Source of the DNA: CBFDBF01 sp050287725
GTDB taxonomy: Bacteria > Pseudomonadota > Gammaproteobacteria > Chromatiales > Chromatiaceae
NCBI GenBank assembly: GCA_050287725.1
Contig: JBNKCL010000064.1
Span: 1-37,425, forward strand
Length of the DNA stretch: 37,425 nucleotides
Direction: 5' to 3'
The translations under genes and the position numbers were made by a program. Position 1 is the stretch's first letter. Each line of letters opens with the position of its first letter. This document shows positions 1 through 7,018 of the stretch, one piece after another. The notes beneath the pieces are model-generated. The model saw only the letters and a list, made by a program, of their open reading frames with translations, had not been told where the DNA came from and did no database searches.

Positions 1-621
1 CTGGTGGACAGCGTGCCGGATCTGGCCGCGGCCGTCGACGCCATGATGACGGACCTTGGCCTGCCCACCCGCGGAGAGGAGCGGGTGCGTGAGTGGGTGG
101 GCAACGGGATGGAGCGGTTGGTGCGCCGCGCCCTGGTGGGCCAAATCGAAGGCGAGCCGGACGAAGCGCTGTTCCGACAGGCCTTTCCCGTGTTCCGGGA
201 GCTCTACCAACGCTATAACGGCACCGCCGCCTGTCTCTATCCAGGAGTCCTGGAAACCCTGGAACAGTTACGGACCAAGGGTTATCCGTTGGGCTGCATC
301 ACCAACAAGGCCCACCAGTTCACCCTGCCCCTGTTGCGCTCACTGGGGATCGAATCCCACTTCCGGATCGTCCTCAGCGGCGACTCCCTGCCGGAGAAGA
401 AACCTCACCCGCTGCCCCTGTTGCACGCCGCGCAACAACTGGGCGCCGCGCCTGAAAACAGTCTTATGGTGGGGGATTCCATCAACGACGTGCGGGCGGC
501 CCGGGCCGCCGGTTTCCGGATCATCTGCGTCAGCTACGGCTACAACCACGGCCGGGATATCCGCGAAGCGCAGCCGGACGCTGTGATCGACGCCCTGCCG
601 GAACTGCTGTCGCGGATTTAA
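1..621 (+). CDS. gph: Phosphoglycolate phosphatase, 5'-truncated (HAD family)
   Basis: The reading frame is open from base 1. It begins inside the HAD motif I region (LVDS, normally preceded by DxDGT), so the nucleophile aspartate lies outside the window. Visible HAD parts are the alpha-helical cap, motif II at GCITNK, the motif III lysine in EKKPHP, and motif IV at MVGDSINDV. The family removes phosphate from 2-phosphoglycolate in the cytoplasm. In Pseudomonas-like genomes gph is followed by trpE, and here trpE is the second gene downstream, which supports gph over other HAD phosphatases. About 206 C-terminal residues are present out of roughly 225-250. The assignment to gph rather than a general HAD hydrolase rests partly on that synteny. 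Confidence 0.88.
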   Translation: MVDSVPDLAAAVDAMMTDLGLPTRGEERVREWVGNGMERLVRRALVGQIEGEPDEALFRQAFPVFRELYQRYNGTAACLYPGVLETLEQLRTKGYPLGCITNKAHQFTLPLLRSLGIESHFRIVLSGDSLPEKKPHPLPLLHAAQQLGAAPENSLMVGDSINDVRAARAAGFRIICVSYGYNHGRDIREAQPDAVIDALPELLSRI

Positions 622-892
622 GTTTTACCCATTCCTGCCGCAAAAGCGACGTATAGCCGACGACTCCGCAGCGGGATCGGGTGATAGAGGGTGGTCGATA
701 CGGAACCGGCGGCTATCTGTAGCCAGGAGAGGATGGAATTCTCGGGGGAATCTTCGGTCCCACCCAGCGTGCCGGACCAAAGACCCTTACTCTTAAATTA
801 ACACCCGCAATGGACGGCTTTGATTTTCGGACAGCACCGAATACCCGATCCTCGCCATATTCCACAATGCTTGAGTGGAAAATCGGAAGAGC

Positions 893-1993
893 ATGATCAA
901 CCGCGTCCATTTTGAGGATGTCCTGTCCACCGCCCTGCACTCCAGGGATTTCGATGCCTCGCGTGCGGAGTACATCACCGCCCGCATGCGTCTGCTGGCG
1001 TTCGCCTTCGCCCTGCTGGCACCGCTCTGGATCCCCATCGACTACCTGGTCCTGGATCGTCCCACCTTTGTAAAGATCATGCTGTTGCGTCTCACCTTCG
1101 CGGCCGCCTTTCTGCTGCTGAGCAGATGGAAAGAAAAGGGGTATCGTCTGCCGGTAGCGCGATTCCGCATCATGCTGTTCGTAGCCATACCCGGCCTGTT
1201 TTTTCTCGCCTCTCACCTGCTGCTCGGTGGCGGGTCGGTGGAACACGGCATACTGGCGGGCTACAGTTTTCTGCCGTTTCTGATCATGGCGCTGCTGGGG
1301 GTCGTACCTCTCACTCTGTTGGAGGGCATGACCGTCACCGGCCTGGTAATCGCGTTTTTTGTCTTTACCAAACTGATTACCGGCGATCTTCTGACCATCC
1401 CCACACAGGGAGATCTCTGGTTGCTGACACTGCTGGCGGTCGTCGCCATCTGGATCCAGATGGCGCAACTGCACATGCTGCTGCACCTTTATCGCGAGGC
1501 GACCTGCGACGCCCTCACCGGACTGGTGAATCGCCGGGTCCTGACCTCCAAGTTGCGGCAGGAGGTCGAGTTGAGCCGACAGGCCGACCGCCCCCTCTCA
1601 CTGCTGCTGTTCGACCTGGATCTGTTCAAGCGCATCAATGACGCCCACGGGCACCATGCCGGCGACCGCGTGCTGCAGCATTTCTCCGAAATCCTGCGCA
1701 ATCATTGTCATGAAGAGGGCTTGGTGGGACGTTATGGCGGAGAGGAGTTTCTGGCCCTGCTTCCCGGAGTCGGGATGGAGCATGCGCATGAAATCGCCGA
1801 GGCGATTCGACGCGCCTGCACCGCGAACCCGGTGCGGCTGCCGGAGGAACAACACGAGGTGAACTACACCACCAGCATCGGGGTCGCCTTGCATAAAACC
1901 AACGAATGCGCCGATGAACTGCTCGCCCGGGTCGACGAAAGTCTCTATCGCGCCAAGATCATGGGGCGAAATCTGGTCTCCGTCGCCGACTAG
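893..1993 (+). CDS. Membrane-anchored diguanylate cyclase (GGDEF)
   Basis: This 366-residue protein has about six hydrophobic segments (roughly residues 30-195) and a C-terminal GGDEF domain. The active-site loop reads RYGGEEF (GGEEF at about residues 282-286), and the upstream DALTGLVNRR and FDLDLFKRIND motifs fit an active cyclase making cyclic di-GMP from two GTP. The inhibitory I-site RxxD expected just before the active loop is replaced by HEEG, so classic product inhibition is probably absent. The ATG at 893 is preceded closely by GGAAGA; an in-frame GTG at 875 is possible but has no visible ribosome site. The membrane segments match no named sensor domain that I can identify. It sits between gph and trpE, which are usually adjacent. 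Confidence 0.9.
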   Translation: MINRVHFEDVLSTALHSRDFDASRAEYITARMRLLAFAFALLAPLWIPIDYLVLDRPTFVKIMLLRLTFAAAFLLLSRWKEKGYRLPVARFRIMLFVAIPGLFFLASHLLLGGGSVEHGILAGYSFLPFLIMALLGVVPLTLLEGMTVTGLVIAFFVFTKLITGDLLTIPTQGDLWLLTLLAVVAIWIQMAQLHMLLHLYREATCDALTGLVNRRVLTSKLRQEVELSRQADRPLSLLLFDLDLFKRINDAHGHHAGDRVLQHFSEILRNHCHEEGLVGRYGGEEFLALLPGVGMEHAHEIAEAIRRACTANPVRLPEEQHEVNYTTSIGVALHKTNECADELLARVDESLYRAKIMGRNLVSVAD

Positions 1994-2174
1994 CGGTTCA
2001 GGCGAACAAACACTCGAATCTTCCGCTGATTTGGTTTATCGTAAACAGTACCAACGGAACAAATCCTAATGTACCTTCTCGCACACATCCGGACATTGAA
2101 GACAGGCACGCGATGGCGCTGGTGAAGCCGGCACACCGTCCCTTTTGTCTTAATGTCTTTATGTGGAGAGGAAC

Positions 2175-3659
2175 ATGACCCCCCAACAGTTCGCGGCCCT
2201 GACATCCGAGGGCTATAACCGGATCCCGGTAATGCGCGAGGTCCTGGCGGATCTCGACACCCCCCTGAGCGCCTATCTCAAGCTGGCCGACGGCCCCTGC
2301 TCCTATCTGTTCGAGTCGGTCCATGGCGGCGAGAAGTGGGGCCGTTACTCCATCATCGGTCTGCCCTGCCGCACCGTGCTGCGGGTGCGGGGCAATACCG
2401 TCACGGTGGAGACCGACGGCAAGGTGACGGAAGAGCTGGAGAGCGACGACCCGCTGGCCTTCATCGAGGCGTTCCAGGCCCGCTACCGGGCGGCGGAGAT
2501 CGAAGGGCTGCCCCGCTTCACCGGCGGCCTGGTGGGCTATTTCGGCTATGACACCATCCGCTACATCGAGCCCAAGCTGGCCCGTTGCCCCAACCCGGAC
2601 ACCATCGGCAGCCCCGACATCCTGCTGATGGTCTCGGACGAGGTGGTGGTGTTCGACAACCTGCGCGGCTCGCTCTACCTGATCGTCTATGTGGACCCCA
2701 CCCAGGGCGGCAGCCTGGAGAGCGGCGAGACCCGCATCCGGGAACTGATCGCCCGCATGGAGGGCGGCGCCCCGCGCCGCCGCCACGACGCCCCGCGCCA
2801 AGTGGAGGAGTCCCACTTCATCTCCGGCTTCACCGAAGAGGGTTTCAAGCGGGCGGTGGAGCGCACCAAGGAGTACATCCTGGACGGCGACTGCATGCAG
2901 GTGGTGCTGTCGCAGCGGCTCTCCATCCCGTTTCACGCCCCGCCGCTGGATCTCTACCGCGCCCTGCGGGGACTCAACCCCTCCCCCTACATGTACTTCC
3001 TCAACCTGGGCGATTTCCACATCGTGGGTTCCTCGCCGGAGATCCTGGTGCGGCTGGAAGAGGGAGAGATCACGGTGCGGCCCATCGCCGGAACCCGCCG
3101 CCGCGGCCATACCGAAGAAGAGGACCGGGCGCTGGAGGCGGAGCTGCTGGCGGACCCCAAGGAGCTGGCGGAACACCTGATGCTGATCGATCTGGGGCGC
3201 AACGACACCGGCCGGGTGGCGCAGATCGGCACGGTCAAGCTGACCGATAAGATGATCGTGGAGCGCTACTCCCACGTCATGCACATCGTCTCCAACGTCA
3301 CCGGCCGGCTGAACGAGGGGATGAGCGCCATCGACGTGCTGCGCGCCACCTTTCCGGCCGGCACCGTCAGCGGCGCACCCAAGATCCGGGCGATGGAGAT
3401 CATCGACGAGCTGGAGCCGGTCAAGCGCGGCATCTACTCCGGCGCCGTGGGTTATCTCTCCTGGAACGGCAACATGGACACCGCCATCGCCATCCGCACC
3501 GCGGTGATTCAGGACCACACCCTGCACATCCAGGCCGGCGCCGGGATCGTGGCCGACTCCGTGCCCGAGCTGGAGTGGAAGGAAACCATGAACAAGGGAC
3601 GCGCCATCTTCCGCGCCGTGGCCATGGCCGAGGCGGGGCTGGATCGGGGTTCTGATTAA
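2175..3659 (+). CDS. trpE: Anthranilate synthase component I
   Basis: TrpE converts chorismate to anthranilate using ammonia supplied by TrpG, the first committed step of tryptophan synthesis. The 494-residue length is normal. The N-terminal half carries a YLFES segment equivalent to the LLES feedback-inhibition site. The C-terminal chorismate-binding domain shows PIAGTRRRG, RNDTGR, YSHVMHIVS, PAGTVSGAPK and GAVGYL. The ATG at 2175 has GGAG six bases upstream (2165-2168), so I prefer it to the in-frame GTG at 2163. The 180-base leader holds no Trp-rich short peptide, so attenuation by a trpL-type leader is not evident. A small hairpin (TTGG/CCAA with GTTTA/TAAAC, 2031-2054) lies behind the cyclase gene. 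Confidence 0.97.
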   Translation: MTPQQFAALTSEGYNRIPVMREVLADLDTPLSAYLKLADGPCSYLFESVHGGEKWGRYSIIGLPCRTVLRVRGNTVTVETDGKVTEELESDDPLAFIEAFQARYRAAEIEGLPRFTGGLVGYFGYDTIRYIEPKLARCPNPDTIGSPDILLMVSDEVVVFDNLRGSLYLIVYVDPTQGGSLESGETRIRELIARMEGGAPRRRHDAPRQVEESHFISGFTEEGFKRAVERTKEYILDGDCMQVVLSQRLSIPFHAPPLDLYRALRGLNPSPYMYFLNLGDFHIVGSSPEILVRLEEGEITVRPIAGTRRRGHTEEEDRALEAELLADPKELAEHLMLIDLGRNDTGRVAQIGTVKLTDKMIVERYSHVMHIVSNVTGRLNEGMSAIDVLRATFPAGTVSGAPKIRAMEIIDELEPVKRGIYSGAVGYLSWNGNMDTAIAIRTAVIQDHTLHIQAGAGIVADSVPELEWKETMNKGRAIFRAVAMAEAGLDRGSD

Positions 3660-3672
3660 AGCTGGGAAATTG

Positions 3673-3707
3673 AACGCGGAGGACGCAAAGGCGCAAAGGA
3701 CGCAGAG
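3673..3707 (+). repeat. Left arm of repeat module 1 (four RRCGCRRAG units)
   Basis: The arm reads as four consecutive units: AACGCGGAG, GACGCAAAG, GCGCAAAG and GACGCAGAG. It ends three bases before the ATG of the GxxExxY gene and contributes AAGGACGCAGAG as a possible ribosome site. The first 15 bases are the exact reverse complement of 4095-4109, and 17 of the first 18 match when extended. Confidence 0.8.
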
Positions 3708-3710
3708 ATC

Positions 3711-4091
3711 ATGGATGAAAACAGATTGGCAACAGAGGTCATCGGTGCCGCCATAGAGGTGCATAAAGTACTGGGGGCCGGCTTATTGGAATCGGCATAT
3801 CACGACTGCTTATGCCACGAACTGCGTTTGCGAAAACTGGATTTTGAACGGGAGGCGCCCATAGCCGTCGGTTACAAAGGGTTAGTGATTGATAATGCAT
3901 ACAGAGCAGACCTGATAGTAGGAGGGCGGCTGTTGGTGGAACTGAAATCCGTGGAAAAGGTTGAAGCACTCCACAAAGCGCAACTGCTTACCTATCTTCG
4001 GCTCACCAGCAAAAAACTGGGCTTGCTCATCAATTTCAACACCGAATTGGTAAAACATGGCATCTATCGAGTTGCGAACAACCTTAACTGA
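3711..4091 (+). CDS. GxxExxY family protein (PD-(D/E)XK-like)
   Basis: This 126-residue protein carries the family signature at residues 24-30 (GLLESAY) and a nuclease-fold-like core: D67 in RADLIV, E77-x-K79 in LLVELKSV, and Q91 in HKAQLL. That spacing is the usual D-ExK arrangement of the PD-(D/E)XK superfamily, so E27, D67, E77 and K79 are candidate metal-site residues. The cellular role of the family is not known to me, and nuclease activity is inferred from fold only. The ATG at 3711 follows AAGGACGCAGAGATC, part of the flanking repeat, so translation initiation is built into the repeat arm. It interrupts trpE and trpG in the same direction and must be co-transcribed with them unless it has its own promoter. 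It has no link to tryptophan synthesis. Confidence 0.88.
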   Translation: MDENRLATEVIGAAIEVHKVLGAGLLESAYHDCLCHELRLRKLDFEREAPIAVGYKGLVIDNAYRADLIVGGRLLVELKSVEKVEALHKAQLLTYLRLTSKKLGLLINFNTELVKHGIYRVANNLN

Positions 4092-4110
4092 CTCTGCGTC
4101 CTCCGCGTTA
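4091..4110 (-). repeat. Right arm of repeat module 1
   Basis: ACTCTGCGTCCTCCGCGTTA starts at the last base of the GxxExxY stop codon. Read on the minus strand it is two RRCGCRRAG units, matching the outer end of the left arm (3673-3690) at 17 of 18 positions. The trpG ribosome site (AGGA, 4117-4120) follows within ten bases. Confidence 0.8.
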
Positions 4111-4128
4111 GATTACAGGACTTAACAA

Positions 4129-4710
4129 ATGCTCTTAATGATCGACAATTACGACTCCTTCACCTTCAACCTGGTGCAGTACCTGGGCGAGCTGGGGGTG
4201 GAGGTGCGCGTGGTGCGCAACGACGAGATCGATGTGGCGGGGATCGAGACCCTGAAGCCGGATCATATCGTCATCTCCCCCGGACCCTGCACCCCGAACG
4301 AGGCCGGCATCTCGGTGGCGGCGATCCAGGCCTTCGCCGGACGCATCCCGCTGCTGGGGGTGTGCCTCGGACACCAGTCCATCGGCCAGGCGTTCGGCGG
4401 TCGTATCGTGCACGCGCGGCAGGTGATGCACGGCAAGACCTCCCCCATCTATCACGCGGATCGCGGCGTCTTCAGCGGTCTGGAGAATCCGCTCGAGGCC
4501 ACCCGTTATCACTCGCTGGTGATCGAACGGGAGAGCCTGCCGGAGTGCCTGGAGATCACCGCCTGGACCCAGAACGAGGACGGCTCCATGGATGAGATCA
4601 TGGGCGTACGTCATAAAGAGCTGGCCGTGCAGGGGGTGCAGTTCCATCCGGAATCCATTCTCACCGAACACGGTCATAACCTGCTTAAGAACTTTATTGA
4701 GAATCGGTAA
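4129..4710 (+). CDS. trpG: Anthranilate synthase component II (glutamine amidotransferase)
   Basis: A class I glutamine amidotransferase of 193 residues that hydrolyses glutamine and passes ammonia to TrpE. The catalytic triad is visible: C79 in GVCLGHQ, and H173 and E175 in QFHPES. The oxyanion region ISPGPCTP (about residues 49-56) and the HGKTS stretch are typical of TrpG/PabA. In many gammaproteobacteria one such protein serves both anthranilate and p-aminobenzoate synthesis, so a dual role is possible. The ATG at 4129 has AGGA eight bases upstream, located just beyond the right arm of the preceding repeat module. A second repeat module starts two bases after its stop. Confidence 0.97.
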   Translation: MLLMIDNYDSFTFNLVQYLGELGVEVRVVRNDEIDVAGIETLKPDHIVISPGPCTPNEAGISVAAIQAFAGRIPLLGVCLGHQSIGQAFGGRIVHARQVMHGKTSPIYHADRGVFSGLENPLEATRYHSLVIERESLPECLEITAWTQNEDGSMDEIMGVRHKELAVQGVQFHPESILTEHGHNLLKNFIENR

Positions 4711-4711
4711 A

Positions 4712-4740
4712 TAACGCGGAGAGCGCAGAGAACGCAAAGT
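4712..4740 (+). repeat. Left arm of repeat module 2
   Basis: Three RRCGCRRAG-like units follow the trpG stop directly. The inner 17 bases (4724-4740) match the reverse complement of the inner part of the right arm (4926-4963) at 16 positions; the outer parts align with a short gap. Confidence 0.75.
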
Positions 4741-4835
4741 TGGTTATTACTTTAACCTGCCAGGCTCGAAAGCTTTGATTGCAACACGCTGGCGCATTGC
4801 CAGGGTAAAAAAGGCTGAACAGACGCAAATTTTCC

Positions 4836-4853
4836 ATCCCGGCATACCGGGAT
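4836..4853. repeat. REP-like perfect hairpin inside module 2
   Basis: ATCCCGG, the tetraloop CATA, and CCGGGAT form a perfect 7-base-pair stem, followed by CCAGTAA. The pattern CCGG..CCGGGATCCAG resembles widespread REP-type palindromic repeats of gammaproteobacteria. There is only one copy in the window, so membership of a REP family is not proven here. Confidence 0.5.
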
Positions 4854-4925
4854 CCAGTAAAATCACTCTTATTGGGTTCCGGCTTTCAACGGAATAGCTA
4901 ATAACCAAGACATGCCATAATAAAA

Positions 4926-4963
4926 ACTCTGCGTTCTCTGCGTCTCCGCGCCCTCTGCGTTTA
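4926..4963 (-). repeat. Right arm of repeat module 2 (four units)
   Basis: On the minus strand this reads as four consecutive RRCGCRRAG-like units. The plus-strand text consists of repeated CTCTGCG, TCTCCGCG and CTCTGCG blocks. It ends five bases upstream of the trpD Shine-Dalgarno GGGAG. Confidence 0.75.
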
Positions 4964-4981
4964 AATCGGGAGCCAAATAAA

Positions 4982-6001
4982 ATGAATATGCAACAGGCCA
5001 TCAACCGGGTGCTCGGCCGCCACGATCTCACCGGCGAGGAGATGACCGAGGTCATGCGCACCATCATGACCGGCGGCGCCACCGACTCCCAGATCGGCGG
5101 ATTTCTGATCGGGTTACGGATGAAGGGCGAGACGGTGACCGAGATCGCGGCCGCGGCCGCCGTGATGCGGGAGCTGGTCACCCGGGTGGACGCCGCCTCC
5201 GACTTCCTGGTGGACACCTGCGGCACCGGCGGCGACGCCTCCGGCACCTTCAATATCTCCACCGCCAGCGCCTTTGTGGCGGCGGCGGCCGGCGCCGAAG
5301 TGGCCAAACACGGCAACCGTTCGGTCTCTTCCAAATCCGGTTCCGCCGACGTGCTGGAGGCGGCCGGGGTCCGGCTCGACCTTACGCCGGAGCAGGTGGG
5401 GGAGTGCATCGCCGAAGTGGGGGTCGGCTTCATGTTCGCCCCGGCGCATCACGGCGCCATGAAATATGCCATCGGCCCGCGCCGCGAGATGGGGGCACGC
5501 ACCATCTTCAACATCCTCGGACCGCTCACCAATCCGGCCGGCGCCCCCAACCAGGTGCTGGGGGTGTTCAACGACGAACTGCTGGACCCCATGGCCAACG
5601 TGCTGCAGCGGCTGGGCAGCCGACATGTGCTGGTGGTGCACGCCCATGACGGCCTGGATGAGATCTCCATCGGCGACAAGACCGAGGTGGCGGAACTCAA
5701 GGAGGGGCGGGTGCGCCGCTTCAACATCCAGCCGGAGGAGTTCGGCCTGAAACGGGCGCCCATCAGCGAACTGAAGACGGCGGACGCCCAGGAGTCCCTG
5801 GCCATGATCCGTTCGGTATTGGAGGATCATCCCGGCCCGGCGCGGGATATCGTACAGCTCAACGCGGGGGCCGCCATCTACGCCGCCGGTCTGGCCGACT
5901 CTCTGGCGGAGGGGGTCAAAAAAGCGGACGAGGCGATCGCCAGCGGCGAGGCCCGCAACCGCCTGGACCGGCTGGTGATTCTGAGCCAGAGTTTCGATTA
6001 G
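4982..6001 (+). CDS. trpD: Anthranilate phosphoribosyltransferase
   Basis: TrpD joins anthranilate to PRPP, the second step of the tryptophan branch. The 339-residue length is normal. Hallmarks are the PRPP/pyrophosphate-binding DTCGTGGD (about residues 78-85), the KHGNRSVSSKSGSADVLEA segment, and the anthranilate-site region around GPRREMG. The ATG at 4982 has GGGAG nine bases upstream (4968-4972), immediately after the repeat module in the trpG-trpD gap. The usual next gene trpC is not adjacent. It lies about 3 kb downstream beyond genes on both strands, so the trpEGD transcript must end here. Confidence 0.97.
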   Translation: MNMQQAINRVLGRHDLTGEEMTEVMRTIMTGGATDSQIGGFLIGLRMKGETVTEIAAAAAVMRELVTRVDAASDFLVDTCGTGGDASGTFNISTASAFVAAAAGAEVAKHGNRSVSSKSGSADVLEAAGVRLDLTPEQVGECIAEVGVGFMFAPAHHGAMKYAIGPRREMGARTIFNILGPLTNPAGAPNQVLGVFNDELLDPMANVLQRLGSRHVLVVHAHDGLDEISIGDKTEVAELKEGRVRRFNIQPEEFGLKRAPISELKTADAQESLAMIRSVLEDHPGPARDIVQLNAGAAIYAAGLADSLAEGVKKADEAIASGEARNRLDRLVILSQSFD

Positions 6002-6004
6002 GCG

Positions 6005-6026
6005 CAGGCGGCATTTACACCGCCTG
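6005..6026. terminator. Hairpin between convergent trpD and small membrane gene
   Basis: CAGGCGG (6005-6011) and CCGCCTG (6020-6026) form a perfect 7-base-pair stem with an 8-base loop, four bases after the trpD stop. No strong T run follows on either strand, so it may be a weak bidirectional terminator or an mRNA 3'-end stabiliser. Confidence 0.5.
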
Positions 6027-6051
6027 TCTGATCATTTGGAAGCAAGAAGCC

Positions 6052-6225
6052 TCAACGTTCCTTCGTCAGCAGATAAGCCCCAAGACCGGCCGTGGCCACC
6101 CAGAGCACCATGGCGGCGACCCCCATCTGCTCCCACAAGGTGTTGAGGTTAATCAACATCACGAGTGCCACGCCGAGCAGCACGTTGCCCAGCCAGAAAA
6201 ATTTACGGTTCTCTTGATCGTTCAT
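6052..6225 (-). CDS. Small two-helix membrane protein, unknown
   Basis: I do not recognise this family. The 57-residue product from the ATG at 6225 begins with a polar MNDQENRKF head, followed by two hydrophobic segments (about residues 11-28 and 36-53) and a short basic tail (TKER), so both ends probably face the cytoplasm. An upstream in-frame ATG at 6300 would add 25 residues of uncharged, non-membrane sequence, so I prefer the inner start. It is transcribed convergently with trpD and in the same direction as the SprT-like gene 92 bases upstream, so the two may share a transcript. Confidence 0.6.
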   Translation of the reverse strand: MNDQENRKFFWLGNVLLGVALVMLINLNTLWEQMGVAAMVLWVATAGLGAYLLTKER

Positions 6226-6317
6226 CACGCTTTCTCGGAAGCTCAAATTCAGCGGCGCATCGCCACGCGGCAATATAACAAGTTGCCGCACCCCTTCCAA
6301 CGTCCCGGCAAGACCCG

Positions 6318-6845
6318 TCAGGATCCGGCGTTAGCGTCAGTCCCCGTAATCCGGCGTAACGGTTGTCGGCAATCGCGGCAGAGATAGACCTGTCCGCGCT
6401 GAACCCGGCCATGCCGTATGCTGGTCAGCGCAAACTCCCGGCAACCGCAGCGATAGGCGAATCGCCGCAGTCTGCGAGTCGCGGCCCGACGAATATCGAA
6501 GCTATGGCAACGGATCGCCTCCGCGCCGAAGTGCGCCATCACCCGTTGCCACTCCCGACCGTGCGGCCGACAGCGGGGGCCGTGCAACAGCCGCACCACC
6601 ACATGGGCCACCTCATGGGGGACGGTGCGCCGCAGAAACTCTTCGCCGTTCTCCTGTAACAACATCCTGTTATAGCGAACGGCGATCTTCCCGCAACGGC
6701 TGAAAACCGCCTGACCCGCCGCGCCGCCCCGCAAATCGAAGCGCACCGACACCTCCGGGATGGCGATTCCGAAATCGTGTTCCGCCCGCTTCAGCAGGGC
6801 GAGGGTCTCCGCATGAGCCCGTTGTGACCAGGGAGATACAAACAT
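6318..6845 (-). CDS. SprT-like zinc metalloprotease domain protein
   Basis: The 175-residue product has the zincin motif HEVAH at residues 77-81 followed by the downstream HGREW histidine, the zinc-site arrangement of SprT/Spartan-type proteins. The C-terminus holds a zinc-ribbon pattern (CGC then CRDC). SprT homologues in bacteria are poorly characterised; eukaryotic Spartan degrades DNA-protein crosslinks. The start is uncertain: the ATG at 6845 removes 32 unconserved residues present from an upstream start at 6941, but neither start has a strong ribosome site. The gene is divergent from the membrane protein at 7019 across a shared regulatory region. Confidence 0.85.
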   Translation of the reverse strand: MFVSPWSQRAHAETLALLKRAEHDFGIAIPEVSVRFDLRGGAAGQAVFSRCGKIAVRYNRMLLQENGEEFLRRTVPHEVAHVVVRLLHGPRCRPHGREWQRVMAHFGAEAIRCHSFDIRRAATRRLRRFAYRCGCREFALTSIRHGRVQRGQVYLCRDCRQPLRRITGTDANAGS

Positions 6846-6893
6846 CGCGCTATTGTACCGGAGCAGAGCGCCCGCCACCTTCGTCCGGCCTGA

Positions 6894-6931
6894 TTGACAA
6901 TTGTCAACTCGCCGGGGGTTTGGCATATAAT
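6894..6931 (+). promoter_or_regulatory. Promoter with perfect FNR-type palindrome
   Basis: TTGACAATTGTCAA at 6894-6907 is a perfect 14-base palindrome of the 5-4-5 layout used by FNR/DNR/NnrR regulators (consensus TTGAT-N4-ATCAA for FNR). A perfect TATAAT -10 box lies at 6926-6931. With a start site at about 6938-6942 the palindrome centre sits near -38 to -41.5, the class II activator position. TTGTCA (6901-6906) could serve as a -35 with a long 19-base spacer. The promoter points at the membrane protein starting at 7019. The regulator's identity is inference. Confidence 0.65.
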
Positions 6932-7018
6932 CCCCCTCCACACGATCGGGGCTTGCCTGGCCCCGGCGAAACCGGCCTCCAGAGCCGGAAGAGAGCCAAC
7001 CACCATCGAGGAGATCCC

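Larger units (their letters stand above)
3673..4110. mobile_element. GxxExxY module with inverted RRCGCRRAG arms
   Basis: A 438-base unit fills the trpE-trpG gap. Its left end is four imperfect 9-base units of the form RRCGCRRAG, its right end is two such units in reverse orientation, and one small gene lies between them. Fifteen bases (3673-3687) are perfectly complementary to 4095-4109. The unit begins 13 bases after the trpE stop and ends just before the trpG ribosome site. Its coding part looks less GC-rich than the trp genes. No target-site duplication is obvious and no transposase is present. That it moves as a unit is an inference from its structure and from the related gene-less copy after trpG. 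Confidence 0.55.
4712..4963. mobile_element. Gene-less inverted-repeat module in trpG-trpD gap
   Basis: A 252-base unit bounded by the same RRCGCRRAG-type units as the module after trpE, in inverted orientation, but with no convincing open reading frame. Inside the outer arms are further complementary pairs: TGGTTATTA at 4741-4749 with TAATAACCA at 4899-4907; CTGGC/GCCAG at 4789-4803; and a perfect hairpin at 4836-4853. If transcribed with the operon it could fold into one long branched stem. It starts right after the trpG stop and ends five bases before the trpD ribosome site GGGAG (4968-4972). It resembles a non-autonomous derivative, but mobility is inference. Confidence 0.55.

Noticed and set aside
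653..716. ATAGCCG and CGGCTAT form a possible stem after gph
   Set aside because: A 7-base stem enclosing 50 bases with no T run is weak evidence for a terminator; the 270-base gap otherwise shows nothing I can name.
1994..2174. Possible trp attenuator leader
   Set aside because: No short reading frame with clustered Trp codons and no terminator/antiterminator pair could be found.
1998..3764. Long open frame of 588 codons on the minus strand across trpE
   Set aside because: It is antisense to a clear trpE, has no family motif, and its composition reflects third-position GC bias of the real gene; one end is just translated repeat arm.
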